From: an uncultured Prevotellaceae bacterium
GTDB taxonomy: Bacteria; Bacteroidota; Bacteroidia; Bacteroidales; Bacteroidaceae
Direction of reading: 5' to 3'
Length of the DNA: 64,000 bases
NCBI GenBank assembly: GCA_902762325.1
Contig: CACWNV010000004.1
Span: 40,329 to 104,328, forward strand
In this document: positions 20,101 through 28,290 of the stretch, one piece after another
Position numbering within the stretch: position 1 is the stretch's first letter
How the letters are laid out: the number at the start of each line of letters is the position of its first letter
Notes under the pieces: generated by a model
Databases searched by the model: none
What the model was told of the DNA's origin: nothing
What the model saw: only the letters and a program-made list of their open reading frames with translations
Made by a program: the position numbers and the translations under genes

Positions 20101-22720
20101 TATGCTGATTCAGGTCGGAAGCTCCCATTTGGATATGAACAGGTTTTCCGTCATTAGGGAATCTGTCAGAGGAAGCATAGAACCAGTCATGAGTTTCGAT
20201 AATCGGTTTCTGGTCGTGTATGCTAAATACGATGAACTCCTTTTTGATTTTCTCGTCTCCACACTCAGCATAAAGGGTATGCTTTCCAGATGTAAAGCCT
20301 TTAAAATGCAACTCTAAATCTTGATTGGTCTTTACTTTAACCGTCTTCTGGGGGTCATCTATATAATAGGTGACAAACTGGTCTATCTTTTTACCAGCGG
20401 TGTTCAGGTAAGAGAAAGATGTAACCAGCGAGCTGTCAACTTCAATCTTTTCAGGTAAGTCAATCGTCAGAACAGCTTCACGGTTACTTAATGGAAGCCG
20501 TATGCTTCCCTCATGGCTCTCTCCTCTTTCATCGGTCACTTGTGCCTCTATATTAAAGGAGAAATAGTAAGGAGCAGAAGTGTTGACGTTCTCAGGTATT
20601 TTCATGGGTACCGTAATGCTGAAGGAACCATCATTATCCGTCTTTATCGTGTCTCTCTTAATAACGTCATTCGATATTCCGTAACTCTTCCACCATAACG
20701 ACTGGTTACGGGTAACTTTGACGGCAACCTTAGCCTCCTGTATCGGTAACCCGGTATAGGCAATAGCCTTACCTTTGACGGTAACACTATCGTCAACTGA
20801 ATACTTATCGTTTACGTCATCGAAAAGAATCTGAAAGGTGGGCTGTTTGTATTCTTCTACGGAGAAATAAGTCGTAGCCCTGTGAGTAGATACAGAATAC
20901 TGGCCGGTTAGTCTGTTTAAGGGAAGTACAAAGTCGGTGGAAGCAGATCCATATTCATCCGTTACGACCTCATGGGTTGCTATTGTCTCATGATTAGCAT
21001 CTTTAAGGTCTATCGAGAATTTCTCATTAGCCTTGACTTTGCTATCCTGATGATTGAATTCCTTGAAGGCGATGAAAGCAACATGAACGGTCTGGCCCGG
21101 ACGGTATATCTTTCGGTCGGTATAAAGATTATGATTGTCGTTAGACATGTCCCTGTCATAATAAGTGAAGTTCCCATTCAAATATGCATCCGGACAATAA
21201 CGGTCTTTATCTGTATATACATATATCTTGCTTGGCTGCCGGTTCTTGTATTGATAGGTTGCCTCGCCTATCTCATTACATTCTAATTCTGCCATAACAG
21301 ATTCTTCTGAACCACCATTATTTCTAATAGGTGAAGAATGGTAGATGCCGTCAAGCAACTGAATCTTTGCACCCTTAATCGGCTGCCCGGTCGTCGCACT
21401 AACCACGGCAAAGCGGATCTTGTTGTCAGGCAGGTGTTCCCACATTGCATACATGTCACTCACATGAAGCAATGCCCGTTCTGGTTTTATGGAATTGTGA
21501 TTGGTTGTAAACTCTACGAGATACACACCGACAGGCAATCCTCCAATCTCCATCGAGTCAGTCTGAACCTTATAGGCTGGTTGTCCTATATACCGATGAG
21601 TGATGCTTTGGCGTGAGTCATCAAGGACTAACATCTTCTTTATTTTGGCATAATCACCTTCATCATTGACATTCAAGCGGGACATCCCGTCGGTCTTCAC
21701 CCTTGTAACATTCATCGTCAATGACTGGACATTCACAATCTGCCGGATAACCACTTTCCTTGGCATATTAGGCAAAGAGACACCAGAACCTATCGAGACA
21801 CTAAACGAAGGGAGCGTCAACTGGTTTTGTGCATTTCTAAGAATGTTCATCCGAGGCCAGGCTCCCCATTTGCTTAATGCGTAATTGATGTAGTTCATCT
21901 TATCCTCGGCACTCACATCCCCCATCTGTTCCATAAGGCTGTAGTGCTCAATTGCCAATTCTCCACATTCCTTTAAATCCTGATATTCGTTAATAAGCGA
22001 ATCTACATGGATGATTGACTGATGGATATTTGCTTTGGAGTATTTTTGCCTGTAGTTAAACAAGGCACAAATACATGATGCAGGCCGGTTGTTATGATTC
22101 TTATACCATTCATACATCTGGGAATACGCTTTCGCCTCAAAGCCTAAGACATGAAGAAGGTCATTATAAAAGATACGACTATCCACTCCTTCGATGATAA
22201 AAGGCTCATAGTCTTTGGCATTGATGACAGAAAGAGCCGGCAAGTCGCCCATAGATAACTGATAATACTTATCGCTTAAATCCTTATAGGTCACGGACGG
22301 ACTACCCTCTATCACATCATTTCGGTTTGCCATTTGCTGGTAGATTCTTGCCAAGACACTCTGGTATATAGCAGTTAAGGCGATATTGCTCTGTTTGTCG
22401 GATGCGGTTATCACTTTTGACTCGCCAATGCCCTTTAAAGATTCCAACTTTGTTTTTATCCGTTCAACCTCTACCGATAATGAATCGGGAGAAATAACAG
22501 AATTGAGCATGGCACACTTCAGCTCTGCCTTTAACAGGTGCCCATAGTTCTTATCAGATTCTGCTTTTGCAACAATTTGCCTTAAAAGCTTTTGTTGGGT
22601 ACGTGGTAAGTCTTTTTCCTCGTTTTCAGCAACTTGCTTCCATAATGACGAGTAGCTTTGCGCATTCATTATTGTACATGTTAATACAAAAGATATCAGT
22701 AATATTATTTTTTTATACAT
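17180..22720 (-). CDS. Alpha-2-macroglobulin family protein (large exported protein)
   Basis: This 1846-residue protein has a signal peptide (cleaved after about residue 20, TIMNAQ). Recognizable parts in order are an N-terminal helical region, an MG2-type domain with LYTDRKIYRPGQTVHVAF (near residue 533), an A2M domain with PESVTTWKF (near 1125), a terpenoid-cyclase-like helical domain with NGAWSWWPGM (near 1430) and a C-terminal beta domain. The family traps proteases. Where bacterial homologs carry the CxEQ thioester motif, this one reads PAISTPINKDVLSVAAAF, with no Cys and no Glu-Gln. It is therefore likely a thioester-less form with a structural role in the periplasm or outer surface. 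It is first in an operon with a DUF1573 gene and ispH. Confidence 0.88.
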   Translation of the reverse strand: MYKKIILLISFVLTCTIMNAQSYSSLWKQVAENEEKDLPRTQQKLLRQIVAKAESDKNYGHLLKAELKCAMLNSVISPDSLSVEVERIKTKLESLKGIGESKVITASDKQSNIALTAIYQSVLARIYQQMANRNDVIEGSPSVTYKDLSDKYYQLSMGDLPALSVINAKDYEPFIIEGVDSRIFYNDLLHVLGFEAKAYSQMYEWYKNHNNRPASCICALFNYRQKYSKANIHQSIIHVDSLINEYQDLKECGELAIEHYSLMEQMGDVSAEDKMNYINYALSKWGAWPRMNILRNAQNQLTLPSFSVSIGSGVSLPNMPRKVVIRQIVNVQSLTMNVTRVKTDGMSRLNVNDEGDYAKIKKMLVLDDSRQSITHRYIGQPAYKVQTDSMEIGGLPVGVYLVEFTTNHNSIKPERALLHVSDMYAMWEHLPDNKIRFAVVSATTGQPIKGAKIQLLDGIYHSSPIRNNGGSEESVMAELECNEIGEATYQYKNRQPSKIYVYTDKDRYCPDAYLNGNFTYYDRDMSNDNHNLYTDRKIYRPGQTVHVAFIAFKEFNHQDSKVKANEKFSIDLKDANHETIATHEVVTDEYGSASTDFVLPLNRLTGQYSVSTHRATTYFSVEEYKQPTFQILFDDVNDKYSVDDSVTVKGKAIAYTGLPIQEAKVAVKVTRNQSLWWKSYGISNDVIKRDTIKTDNDGSFSITVPMKIPENVNTSAPYYFSFNIEAQVTDERGESHEGSIRLPLSNREAVLTIDLPEKIEVDSSLVTSFSYLNTAGKKIDQFVTYYIDDPQKTVKVKTNQDLELHFKGFTSGKHTLYAECGDEKIKKEFIVFSIHDQKPIIETHDWFYASSDRFPNDGKPVHIQMGASDLNQHIVYSIICGKKVIESGVVDQSNALYNREFVYKEEYGDGILFNCAWVREGKLYSHKVSIQRPVADKKLHLEWKTFRDHLTSGQSEEWTLCIKDSEGKPVSAQLMAVLYDKSLDQLRANKWSINPRSWQNIPYTTWNGRYDADYSLYGELPYKLLNERPLTFSRFDETVLEFVQPLLFRGTTRGGMKRLMVGAMAKSTMNASVAMSDNMAMEEVAAMDVAGGREEEKASNTVDQIRSNFNETAFFYPSMYVGEDGIAKLSFTLPESVTTWKFMGLAHDQDIRYGYLESEVIASKTVIVQPNMPRFLRADDSSILLTRVSNTSDKTVSGNVIIELIDPDSEQVLYKDKRSFTAESGKTNTVEFNVAASQLPSLTICRIQAVGNGFSDGEQHLLPVLSNKEMVTNTIAITQNKKGTKTINLKDLFPQNSEKQQLTIEYTNNPDWMMIQALPAISTPINKDVLSVAAAFYANSLAAKILHRDSSIEKVVEKWAKEQQENTSSSALMNNQELKSILVEETPWLTDAHKEAEQKSQLVNYFDNNMLQYRLDENIKALQKLQDPNGAWSWWPGMKGSIYMTTAVCEILVRLNAMIGSQTKVSPMLDKAFTYMGGEIVKEVDAMKKAEQKDGNVRLSATLIRWLYICSIDGRDLPNNVKKANQYLIEHLTKSNPSLSIYDKAVSAVILAKNKKANLAQEMLQSIKEYSVSTEENGRYFDTSKAPYSWFDYKIPTEVAAIEAIQLVNPSDTTTVKEMQLWLLQEKRTQSWDTPNNSVNAIYAFLNGQEDVLNTENAQPTVIQMDKTRLEGLSDTESLGYFKASLTDEIGKTLSFKKEDNGVSWGAVYAQFVLNSSEITGYSSGMKITKDIVLPNKTVRVGDKIRIRIIVETERDYDFVQITDKRAACLEPTEQLSGYRNGYYYAPKQNVTNYFFDRLPKGKHVIETDYFVDRLGTFHTGSCMIQCAYSPEFVARAPQITIQVNN

Positions 22721-22753
22721 AGTCCTTAATTATTAGCTCATCTAACATTACTG

Positions 22754-22784
22754 CAAAAATAGCAAATTACCACCAATTAACAAA
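22754..22784 (-). promoter_or_regulatory. Leftward promoter for the macroglobulin-DUF1573-ispH operon
   Basis: On the minus strand a TTTG -33 element (22781-22784) and a TATTTTTG -7 element (22754-22761) are 19 bp apart. The gene starts 34 bases downstream at 22720. It is divergent from the lplA promoter in the same 198-base gap. Confidence 0.82.
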
Positions 22785-22876
22785 GGCTATTTGCGATTTT
22801 TGACATACGGTTACTTATATTTATTTATTTCACAAACAAAAAACGCCTGTAATTTTTCCTTTATAGATTTATTTTG

Positions 22877-22884
22877 TATATTTG
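22877..22884 (+). promoter_or_regulatory. Promoter -7 element of the lplA-gcv operon
   Basis: TATATTTG matches TAnnTTTG. The -33 position (about 22853-22857) is only T-rich. Transcription would start near 22891, leaving a leader of under 30 bases. That is too short for a glycine riboswitch. Confidence 0.65.
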
Positions 22885-22892
22885 CACGTAAA

Positions 22893-22919
22893 ATGAGAAG
22901 AAGATTCAAATCTTTCTGA
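22893..22919 (+). CDS. Tiny upstream ORF overlapping the lplA start
   Basis: ATG at 22893 opens an 8-codon frame (MRRRFKSF). Its TGA stop overlaps the lplA ATG as TGATG at 22917-22921. If translated, it would couple to lplA. Three consecutive Arg codons (AGA) are notable. It could be chance. Confidence 0.35.
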   Translation: MRRRFKSF

Positions 22920-23896
22920 TGGTCTATATTGAATTACCAGGTAAAAACACCAGACGTTTATCTTTCTATTTAGCGATGGAAGAATACGTTGCACGTACCC
23001 TAAATACACTTGATGACTGCTTTTTCATGTGGCAAGTTCAACCAAGTGTCATCGTGGGGAGAAATCAGCTGATAGAAACTGAAGTCAACATTCCATTTTG
23101 TAAAGCCCACAATATAAGTGTTTATCGCCGGAAAAGCGGCGGAGGATGTGTATATGCCGACATGTCGAATGTGATGTTCTCATACATTACCCGTGACGAG
23201 AATGTCAACCTGACTTTCAACAGATACATCAATCAACTGGTTCTCGTCCTTTACCGGATGGGGATTGATGCAAAGAACAGCGGAAGAAATGATGTGATGA
23301 TTGACGGGAAAAAGGTATCAGGTAATGCCTTTTACCATATTCCCGGCCATTCCATTGTTCATGGAACCATGTTGTATGACACTGACATGCAGAATATGGT
23401 TCATTCGATTACTCCATCAAATGACAAGCTCATCAGTAAAGGTGTTCAAAGCGTGCGCCAGCATATTGCTTTGCTGAAGGACTACACTCAAATGTCATTG
23501 GAAGAGTTCAAATCATTCGTTCGCCAGAATCTTTGCAAGGAGACGTTATCGCTTTCAGACGAAGATGTCATCAAGATTGAAGAGATAGAACAAGAATACT
23601 TGTCAGAGAGGTTTATCTACGGAAGCAATCCCAAGTATGCGATTGTCAAAAAGCAGTTCATCAAGGATGTCGGGCACTTTGACATAAGACTGGTTGTTAA
23701 AAACGGTATTATCAAGGACATAGACATCTTGGGGGACTATTTTATCTGTGGTGATGTTGATAAAAGACTATTGGAACCGTTGCGTGGTGTAGAACTTAAC
23801 GAAGAGTCTATTGCCAAGGCGCTCCCCTATCCTATTGATGATGTGATCATGAATCTTGAAACAAAGGACTTTATTAATATGCTCATAAAACCATAA
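22919..23896 (+). CDS. lplA: Lipoate-protein ligase A family
   Basis: The enzyme activates lipoate with ATP and attaches it to the lipoyl domain of acceptor proteins. The family motif RRKSGGGCVYADMSN lies at about residues 70-84, with the lysine-containing GKKVSGNAF near residue 128. A C-terminal accessory domain is present, giving 325 residues. It heads an operon with all glycine cleavage genes, so the natural acceptor is GcvH encoded 1.2 kb downstream. Confidence 0.9.
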   Translation: MVYIELPGKNTRRLSFYLAMEEYVARTLNTLDDCFFMWQVQPSVIVGRNQLIETEVNIPFCKAHNISVYRRKSGGGCVYADMSNVMFSYITRDENVNLTFNRYINQLVLVLYRMGIDAKNSGRNDVMIDGKKVSGNAFYHIPGHSIVHGTMLYDTDMQNMVHSITPSNDKLISKGVQSVRQHIALLKDYTQMSLEEFKSFVRQNLCKETLSLSDEDVIKIEEIEQEYLSERFIYGSNPKYAIVKKQFIKDVGHFDIRLVVKNGIIKDIDILGDYFICGDVDKRLLEPLRGVELNEESIAKALPYPIDDVIMNLETKDFINMLIKP

Positions 23897-23915
23897 CAAT
23901 AATAATTTTAGAATC

Positions 23916-25016
23916 ATGGAAAACAAGAAAACATGTCTCTACGACGAACACGTTGCCCTCGGGGCACAGATGTCTCCCTTTGGCGGGTTTATCATGCCAA
24001 TCCAGTACACTTCAATCATTGAGGAGCATAATGCCGTCCGCAATGAATGTGGTGTGTTTGATGTGTCGCACATGGGAGAAGTGCTTATCTCCGGAACAGA
24101 TGCGGAGCGATTCGTCAATCATATCTTTACAAACGATGTCACGGCTATGCCTATTGGAAAGATTCTCTATGGCATGATGTGCTATGAGGATGGCGGTGTC
24201 GTTGACGATCTCCTGGTCTATAAGAAGGCTGACGACCGCTTCTTGCTTGTCATCAATGCGGCAAACATCGATAAGGATATCGAGTGGATTGAAGGCCACG
24301 CCAAAGATTTTGATGTGTTTGTGGCAGACCAATGCGATTATTACGGACAATTAGCGATTCAGGGTCCAGATTCCGAGCGTGTCGTTGAAGAGGTGTTAGA
24401 GATTCCTTGTAAAGAGCTCTCCTTCTACACTTTCAAGGAGATCATTGGTTATCAGGGCACATCAGAGAATATTATCGTAAGTCGGACGGGATATACCGGT
24501 GAAGACGGCTTCGAGATTTATGGCATGAAATCATTCATCCGTGAGATGTGGGATAAGCTCATTAAGAGCGGACGGTGCAAGCCTTGCGGATTAGGTTGTC
24601 GTGATACGCTTCGCTTTGAAGTGGGATTGCCTTTGTATGGCGATGAACTTTCTGCCGACATTTCACCTATTATGGCAGGACTCGGCATTTTTGTGAAACT
24701 CGACAAGGAAGAGTTTATCGGGAAGGAAGCACTCGCTATTCAGAAAGCCGAAGGCACGAAGATGAAGTTGATAGGTATCGAACTTGCCGGAAAGGCAATT
24801 CCTCGTCATGGATATAAGGTGCTTTGTGACGGCGAGGAAATCGGCGAGGTCACGACAGGCTATAACTCTATCTCTACGGGAAAGAGTGTCTGCATGGCAC
24901 TGGTGAACACCGAACATTCAAAACTGGGTACGGAAGTTGAAGTGCAGATCAGAAAGAAGACATTTAAAGGTGTCATCGTGAAAAAACGCTTCTATGACAA
25001 GCATTATAAGAAATAA
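23916..25016 (+). CDS. gcvT: Aminomethyltransferase (glycine cleavage T protein)
   Basis: The T protein releases ammonia from aminomethyl-lipoyl-GcvH and passes the one-carbon unit to tetrahydrofolate. The signatures MSPFGGFIMPIQY, GVFDVSHMGE, RTGYTGEDGFEIY and LGCRDTLRFE are clear. It has 366 residues, full length. It follows lplA by 19 bases. Confidence 0.97.
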   Translation: MENKKTCLYDEHVALGAQMSPFGGFIMPIQYTSIIEEHNAVRNECGVFDVSHMGEVLISGTDAERFVNHIFTNDVTAMPIGKILYGMMCYEDGGVVDDLLVYKKADDRFLLVINAANIDKDIEWIEGHAKDFDVFVADQCDYYGQLAIQGPDSERVVEEVLEIPCKELSFYTFKEIIGYQGTSENIIVSRTGYTGEDGFEIYGMKSFIREMWDKLIKSGRCKPCGLGCRDTLRFEVGLPLYGDELSADISPIMAGLGIFVKLDKEEFIGKEALAIQKAEGTKMKLIGIELAGKAIPRHGYKVLCDGEEIGEVTTGYNSISTGKSVCMALVNTEHSKLGTEVEVQIRKKTFKGVIVKKRFYDKHYKK

Positions 25017-25063
25017 GAATTAATACACATAAAATAATAATAATAACTAAAAACAAAAGAATT

Positions 25064-25444
25064 ATGGCAAGAGTAATTGAAGGACTCTATTATAGTGAGT
25101 CGCATGAATATGTACGTGTTGACGGCGAATTTGGATACATTGGTATTACCGATTATGCCCAGAATGCCTTGGGTAATGTTGTTTATGTTGACATGCCTGA
25201 AGTGGATGATGAAGTCGAAGCAGGTGAAGAGTTTGGTGCCGTTGAGAGTGTAAAGGCAGCAAGTGACCTGATTTCTCCTGTTAGTGGTACCGTTGTAGAG
25301 GTGAACGATTCATTGGATGATTCTCCAGAACTGATTAATAAGGATGCGTATGAGAACTGGATTATTAAAGTTGAACTGACAGATAAGGCCGAATTAGATA
25401 ATCTGATGGATGCTGAAGCATACCAGGCTTTTTGCCAGCAATAG
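25064..25444 (+). CDS. gcvH: Glycine cleavage H protein
   Basis: This small lipoyl carrier has 126 residues. The lipoylation site is the Lys in GAVESVKAASDLISPVSG, near residue 64. The opening YYSESHEYVRVDG is typical. It shuttles the aminomethyl group between GcvP, GcvT and the dihydrolipoyl dehydrogenase encoded in the same operon. Confidence 0.97.
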   Translation: MARVIEGLYYSESHEYVRVDGEFGYIGITDYAQNALGNVVYVDMPEVDDEVEAGEEFGAVESVKAASDLISPVSGTVVEVNDSLDDSPELINKDAYENWIIKVELTDKAELDNLMDAEAYQAFCQQ

Positions 25445-25459
25445 CTCATATAGATAGAT

Positions 25460-26797
25460 ATGCAGTATAAGTATTTTCCACATACTGAAGAGGACATCAG
25501 GCAAATGCTTGATAAGATTGGTGTGCAATCGCTTGATGACCTTTATGAAGATGTACCGGAGGATATTAAGCTAAAGGGAGGCTATGTGCTGCCAAGTGCA
25601 TATAGTGAAACCGAACTTCGGAATCTCTTTGAAGAGATGAAGATGTTTAATTCTCTCTTGACGGTCTTCGCCGGTGCCGGATGCTATGATCACTATGCTC
25701 CGTCGGTGGTACAAAACCTTATAGAGCGGTCGGAGTTCCTGACAAGCTATACTCCCTATCAGGCTGAAATATCACAAGGCACACTTCATTATATCTTTGA
25801 GTATCAGTCGATGATGGCTGAACTGACGGGAATGGACATCTCTAATGCTTCCATGTATGACGGTGCTACGGCAACGGCTGAGGCGGCAATGATGGCTGTT
25901 GCCTCCGCTAAGAAGGCGAATGTTGTACTTGTGTCTGCTACAATCGACCCCAAGACGTTGCGCGTTATCAACACCTATGCAAAGTTCCATAGCATTGATA
26001 TTAAGCTCATAGCCCAAAAAGACGGAGTAACAGATGTTGATGACATGAGGAGGCAGCTTGACAATGGAGGTGTTGCCGGTGTCATTACTCAACAGCCGAA
26101 TTATTATGGAATCGTTGAGGACTTCACGGGAATTGCCGATGCTTGTCATGAAAAGAAAGCTCTCTTTATCATCAATAGTGTTGCGGCCGACCTGGCTATA
26201 TTGAAGACTCCCGGAGAATGGGGAGCCGATATCGCCGTGGGCGAAGGACAAAGCTTAGGAATTCCGATGACATTCGGCGGACCTGGCATCGGTTATATGT
26301 GTTGTACGGAAAAGCTGATGCGTAAAATGCCCGGACGTATTGTCGGAATGACGAAGGATTGTCGTGGACAACGTGCGTTCGTCCTCACTTTGCAAGCTCG
26401 TGAACAGCATATTCGTCGTCAGAAGGCAACGTCGAACATCTGTTCAAACCAAAGTCTTATGGCTCTCTATGTAACCATCTACATGTCGGTCATGGGCAAA
26501 GAGGGATTGAAAGAAGCCGCAGAACTATCGTATGCCGGAGCTCATTACCTCTATGATGAACTGCTTAAAACAGGCTACTTCAAACCGAGGTTTGACAAAC
26601 CGTTCTTCAATGAGTTCTGCCTGACTTACGATGAAGACATCGACCAGCTACAAGAGGAATGTGCATTAATGGGATTCATGGCTGGTGTTAAAGTGGACGA
26701 TAGCACCGTGATGTTTGCGGTGACGGAGCAGCGCACCAAAGAGGAGATTGATGATCTTGTACACACCATTCAAACATTTAGGGAGGACAAAGAATGA
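25460..26797 (+). CDS. gcvPA: Glycine dehydrogenase (decarboxylating) subunit 1
   Basis: This is the N-terminal half of P protein, which in this lineage is split into two polypeptides. YFPHTEEDIRQML at the start and ISQGTLHYIFEYQSMMAELTG are typical of GcvPA. The PLP lysine is in the partner subunit. It has 445 residues. Its stop overlaps the gcvPB start by 4 bases (ATGA), suggesting coupled 1:1 synthesis. Confidence 0.96.
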   Translation: MQYKYFPHTEEDIRQMLDKIGVQSLDDLYEDVPEDIKLKGGYVLPSAYSETELRNLFEEMKMFNSLLTVFAGAGCYDHYAPSVVQNLIERSEFLTSYTPYQAEISQGTLHYIFEYQSMMAELTGMDISNASMYDGATATAEAAMMAVASAKKANVVLVSATIDPKTLRVINTYAKFHSIDIKLIAQKDGVTDVDDMRRQLDNGGVAGVITQQPNYYGIVEDFTGIADACHEKKALFIINSVAADLAILKTPGEWGADIAVGEGQSLGIPMTFGGPGIGYMCCTEKLMRKMPGRIVGMTKDCRGQRAFVLTLQAREQHIRRQKATSNICSNQSLMALYVTIYMSVMGKEGLKEAAELSYAGAHYLYDELLKTGYFKPRFDKPFFNEFCLTYDEDIDQLQEECALMGFMAGVKVDDSTVMFAVTEQRTKEEIDDLVHTIQTFREDKE

Positions 26798-28290
26798 ATA
26801 ACAGATTATACGGAAATTTAATTTTCGAATTATCCAGGAAAGGACGAAAAGGCTACTCATTACCCAAAGCCGATTATTCCTATTCGACATCTGATCTGCC
26901 ACAAAACTTACTACGGCAGAATGATGCAGCCTTACCCGAATGTGATGAACTGACGGTTGTACGTCATTACACGAATCTCAGTCATAACAACTTTGGCGTT
27001 AATGACGGCTTTTATCCCCTCGGCTCTTGCACGATGAAGTATAATCCCGTCATCAATGAAGAGATTGCTTCGTTAAAAGACTTTGCCGGACTTCATCCGC
27101 TTCAGCCGGCTGACACATGCCAATGGGCATTGAATATTTATTATGATCTTCAGAAAGCTTTGTCAGAACTGACGGGATTGAGTGAATTCACGTTGAATCC
27201 CTGTGCCGGAGCGCATGGCGAGCTGACTGGTCTGATGGTTATTCGTGCCTATCATCAGAGTCGTAATGACAACGAGCGTGTCAATGTTATTATTCCCGAT
27301 TCTGCTCATGGCACAAATCCCGCATCGGCAGCTGTATGCGGCCTTCACATCATTGAGGTGAAGAGCCTGGCTGACGGTACCGTCGATGTGGAAAGCCTGA
27401 AGGCGTTGATACAAGAGCATGGAACGTCCATTGCCGCAATGATGATGACCAACCCGAACACGGTCGGTATGTTTGAAAGACAGATTCCTGAAATCGCGAA
27501 GCTCATTCACGATTGTGGAGGATTGATGTACTATGACGGTGCTAACCTGAACCCGATGCTGGGCGTTGCACGTCCTGGTGACATGGGATTCGACGTGATG
27601 CATATTAATCTGCACAAGACATTCTCAACACCTCATGGCGGTGGCGGACCCGGATGCGGACCTGTGGGCGTAAGAGAAGGCTTAGAGCAATTCCTCCCTA
27701 CCCCGCATGTTGCTTTCAATGAAAAGACAAATGCCTTTGTCGTAGAGTATGCACCATCATCCGACTCCATGTCGTTGGGTAGCATCGGTAATTTCTTCGG
27801 TAACTTTGGGGTCGTGTTAAAGGCATATTCGTATATCTTGTCTCTTGGAAAGGAAAACATCAAGATGGTCGGTCCTCTCTCCACCTTGAATGCAAATTAC
27901 ATCAAGGAATCTCTTAAAGACCTTTACGAACTGCCCATCAATGGTTCCTGTAAGCACGAATTTGTATTTGACGGCTTGAAGGACAAGTCAACGGGAGTGA
28001 CAACGATGGATATTGCCAAACGACTTCTTGACTACGGTTACCACGCTCCTACTATCTACTTCCCTCTGCTTTTCCATGAGGCAATGATGATAGAGCCGAC
28101 GGAAAGTGAGTCGAAAGAGACCATTGACGATTTTATCAGGGTGATGCGTGCCATAGCTGATGAGGCGAAGAATGACCCGGAACTTGTCAAGACAGCTCCT
28201 CACAACACGCCGATAGGACGCGTAGATGATGTGCTGGCCGCTAAGCACCCCGTTCTGACCTTTAAACAAATAGCCAATGACGGAAACTGA
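26794..28290 (+). CDS. gcvPB: Glycine dehydrogenase (decarboxylating) subunit 2
   Basis: This is the catalytic C-terminal half of P protein. The PLP-binding Lys lies in HINLHKTFSTPHGGGGPG, near residue 275. It decarboxylates glycine and loads the aminomethyl group on GcvH. It has 498 residues and overlaps lpdA by 14 bases at its end. Confidence 0.96.
   Translation: MNNRLYGNLIFELSRKGRKGYSLPKADYSYSTSDLPQNLLRQNDAALPECDELTVVRHYTNLSHNNFGVNDGFYPLGSCTMKYNPVINEEIASLKDFAGLHPLQPADTCQWALNIYYDLQKALSELTGLSEFTLNPCAGAHGELTGLMVIRAYHQSRNDNERVNVIIPDSAHGTNPASAAVCGLHIIEVKSLADGTVDVESLKALIQEHGTSIAAMMMTNPNTVGMFERQIPEIAKLIHDCGGLMYYDGANLNPMLGVARPGDMGFDVMHINLHKTFSTPHGGGGPGCGPVGVREGLEQFLPTPHVAFNEKTNAFVVEYAPSSDSMSLGSIGNFFGNFGVVLKAYSYILSLGKENIKMVGPLSTLNANYIKESLKDLYELPINGSCKHEFVFDGLKDKSTGVTTMDIAKRLLDYGYHAPTIYFPLLFHEAMMIEPTESESKETIDDFIRVMRAIADEAKNDPELVKTAPHNTPIGRVDDVLAAKHPVLTFKQIANDGN

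Noticed and set aside
22721-22918. Glycine riboswitch in front of the gcv operon
   Set aside because: The predicted leader is under 30 bases and no aptamer-like structure is visible.
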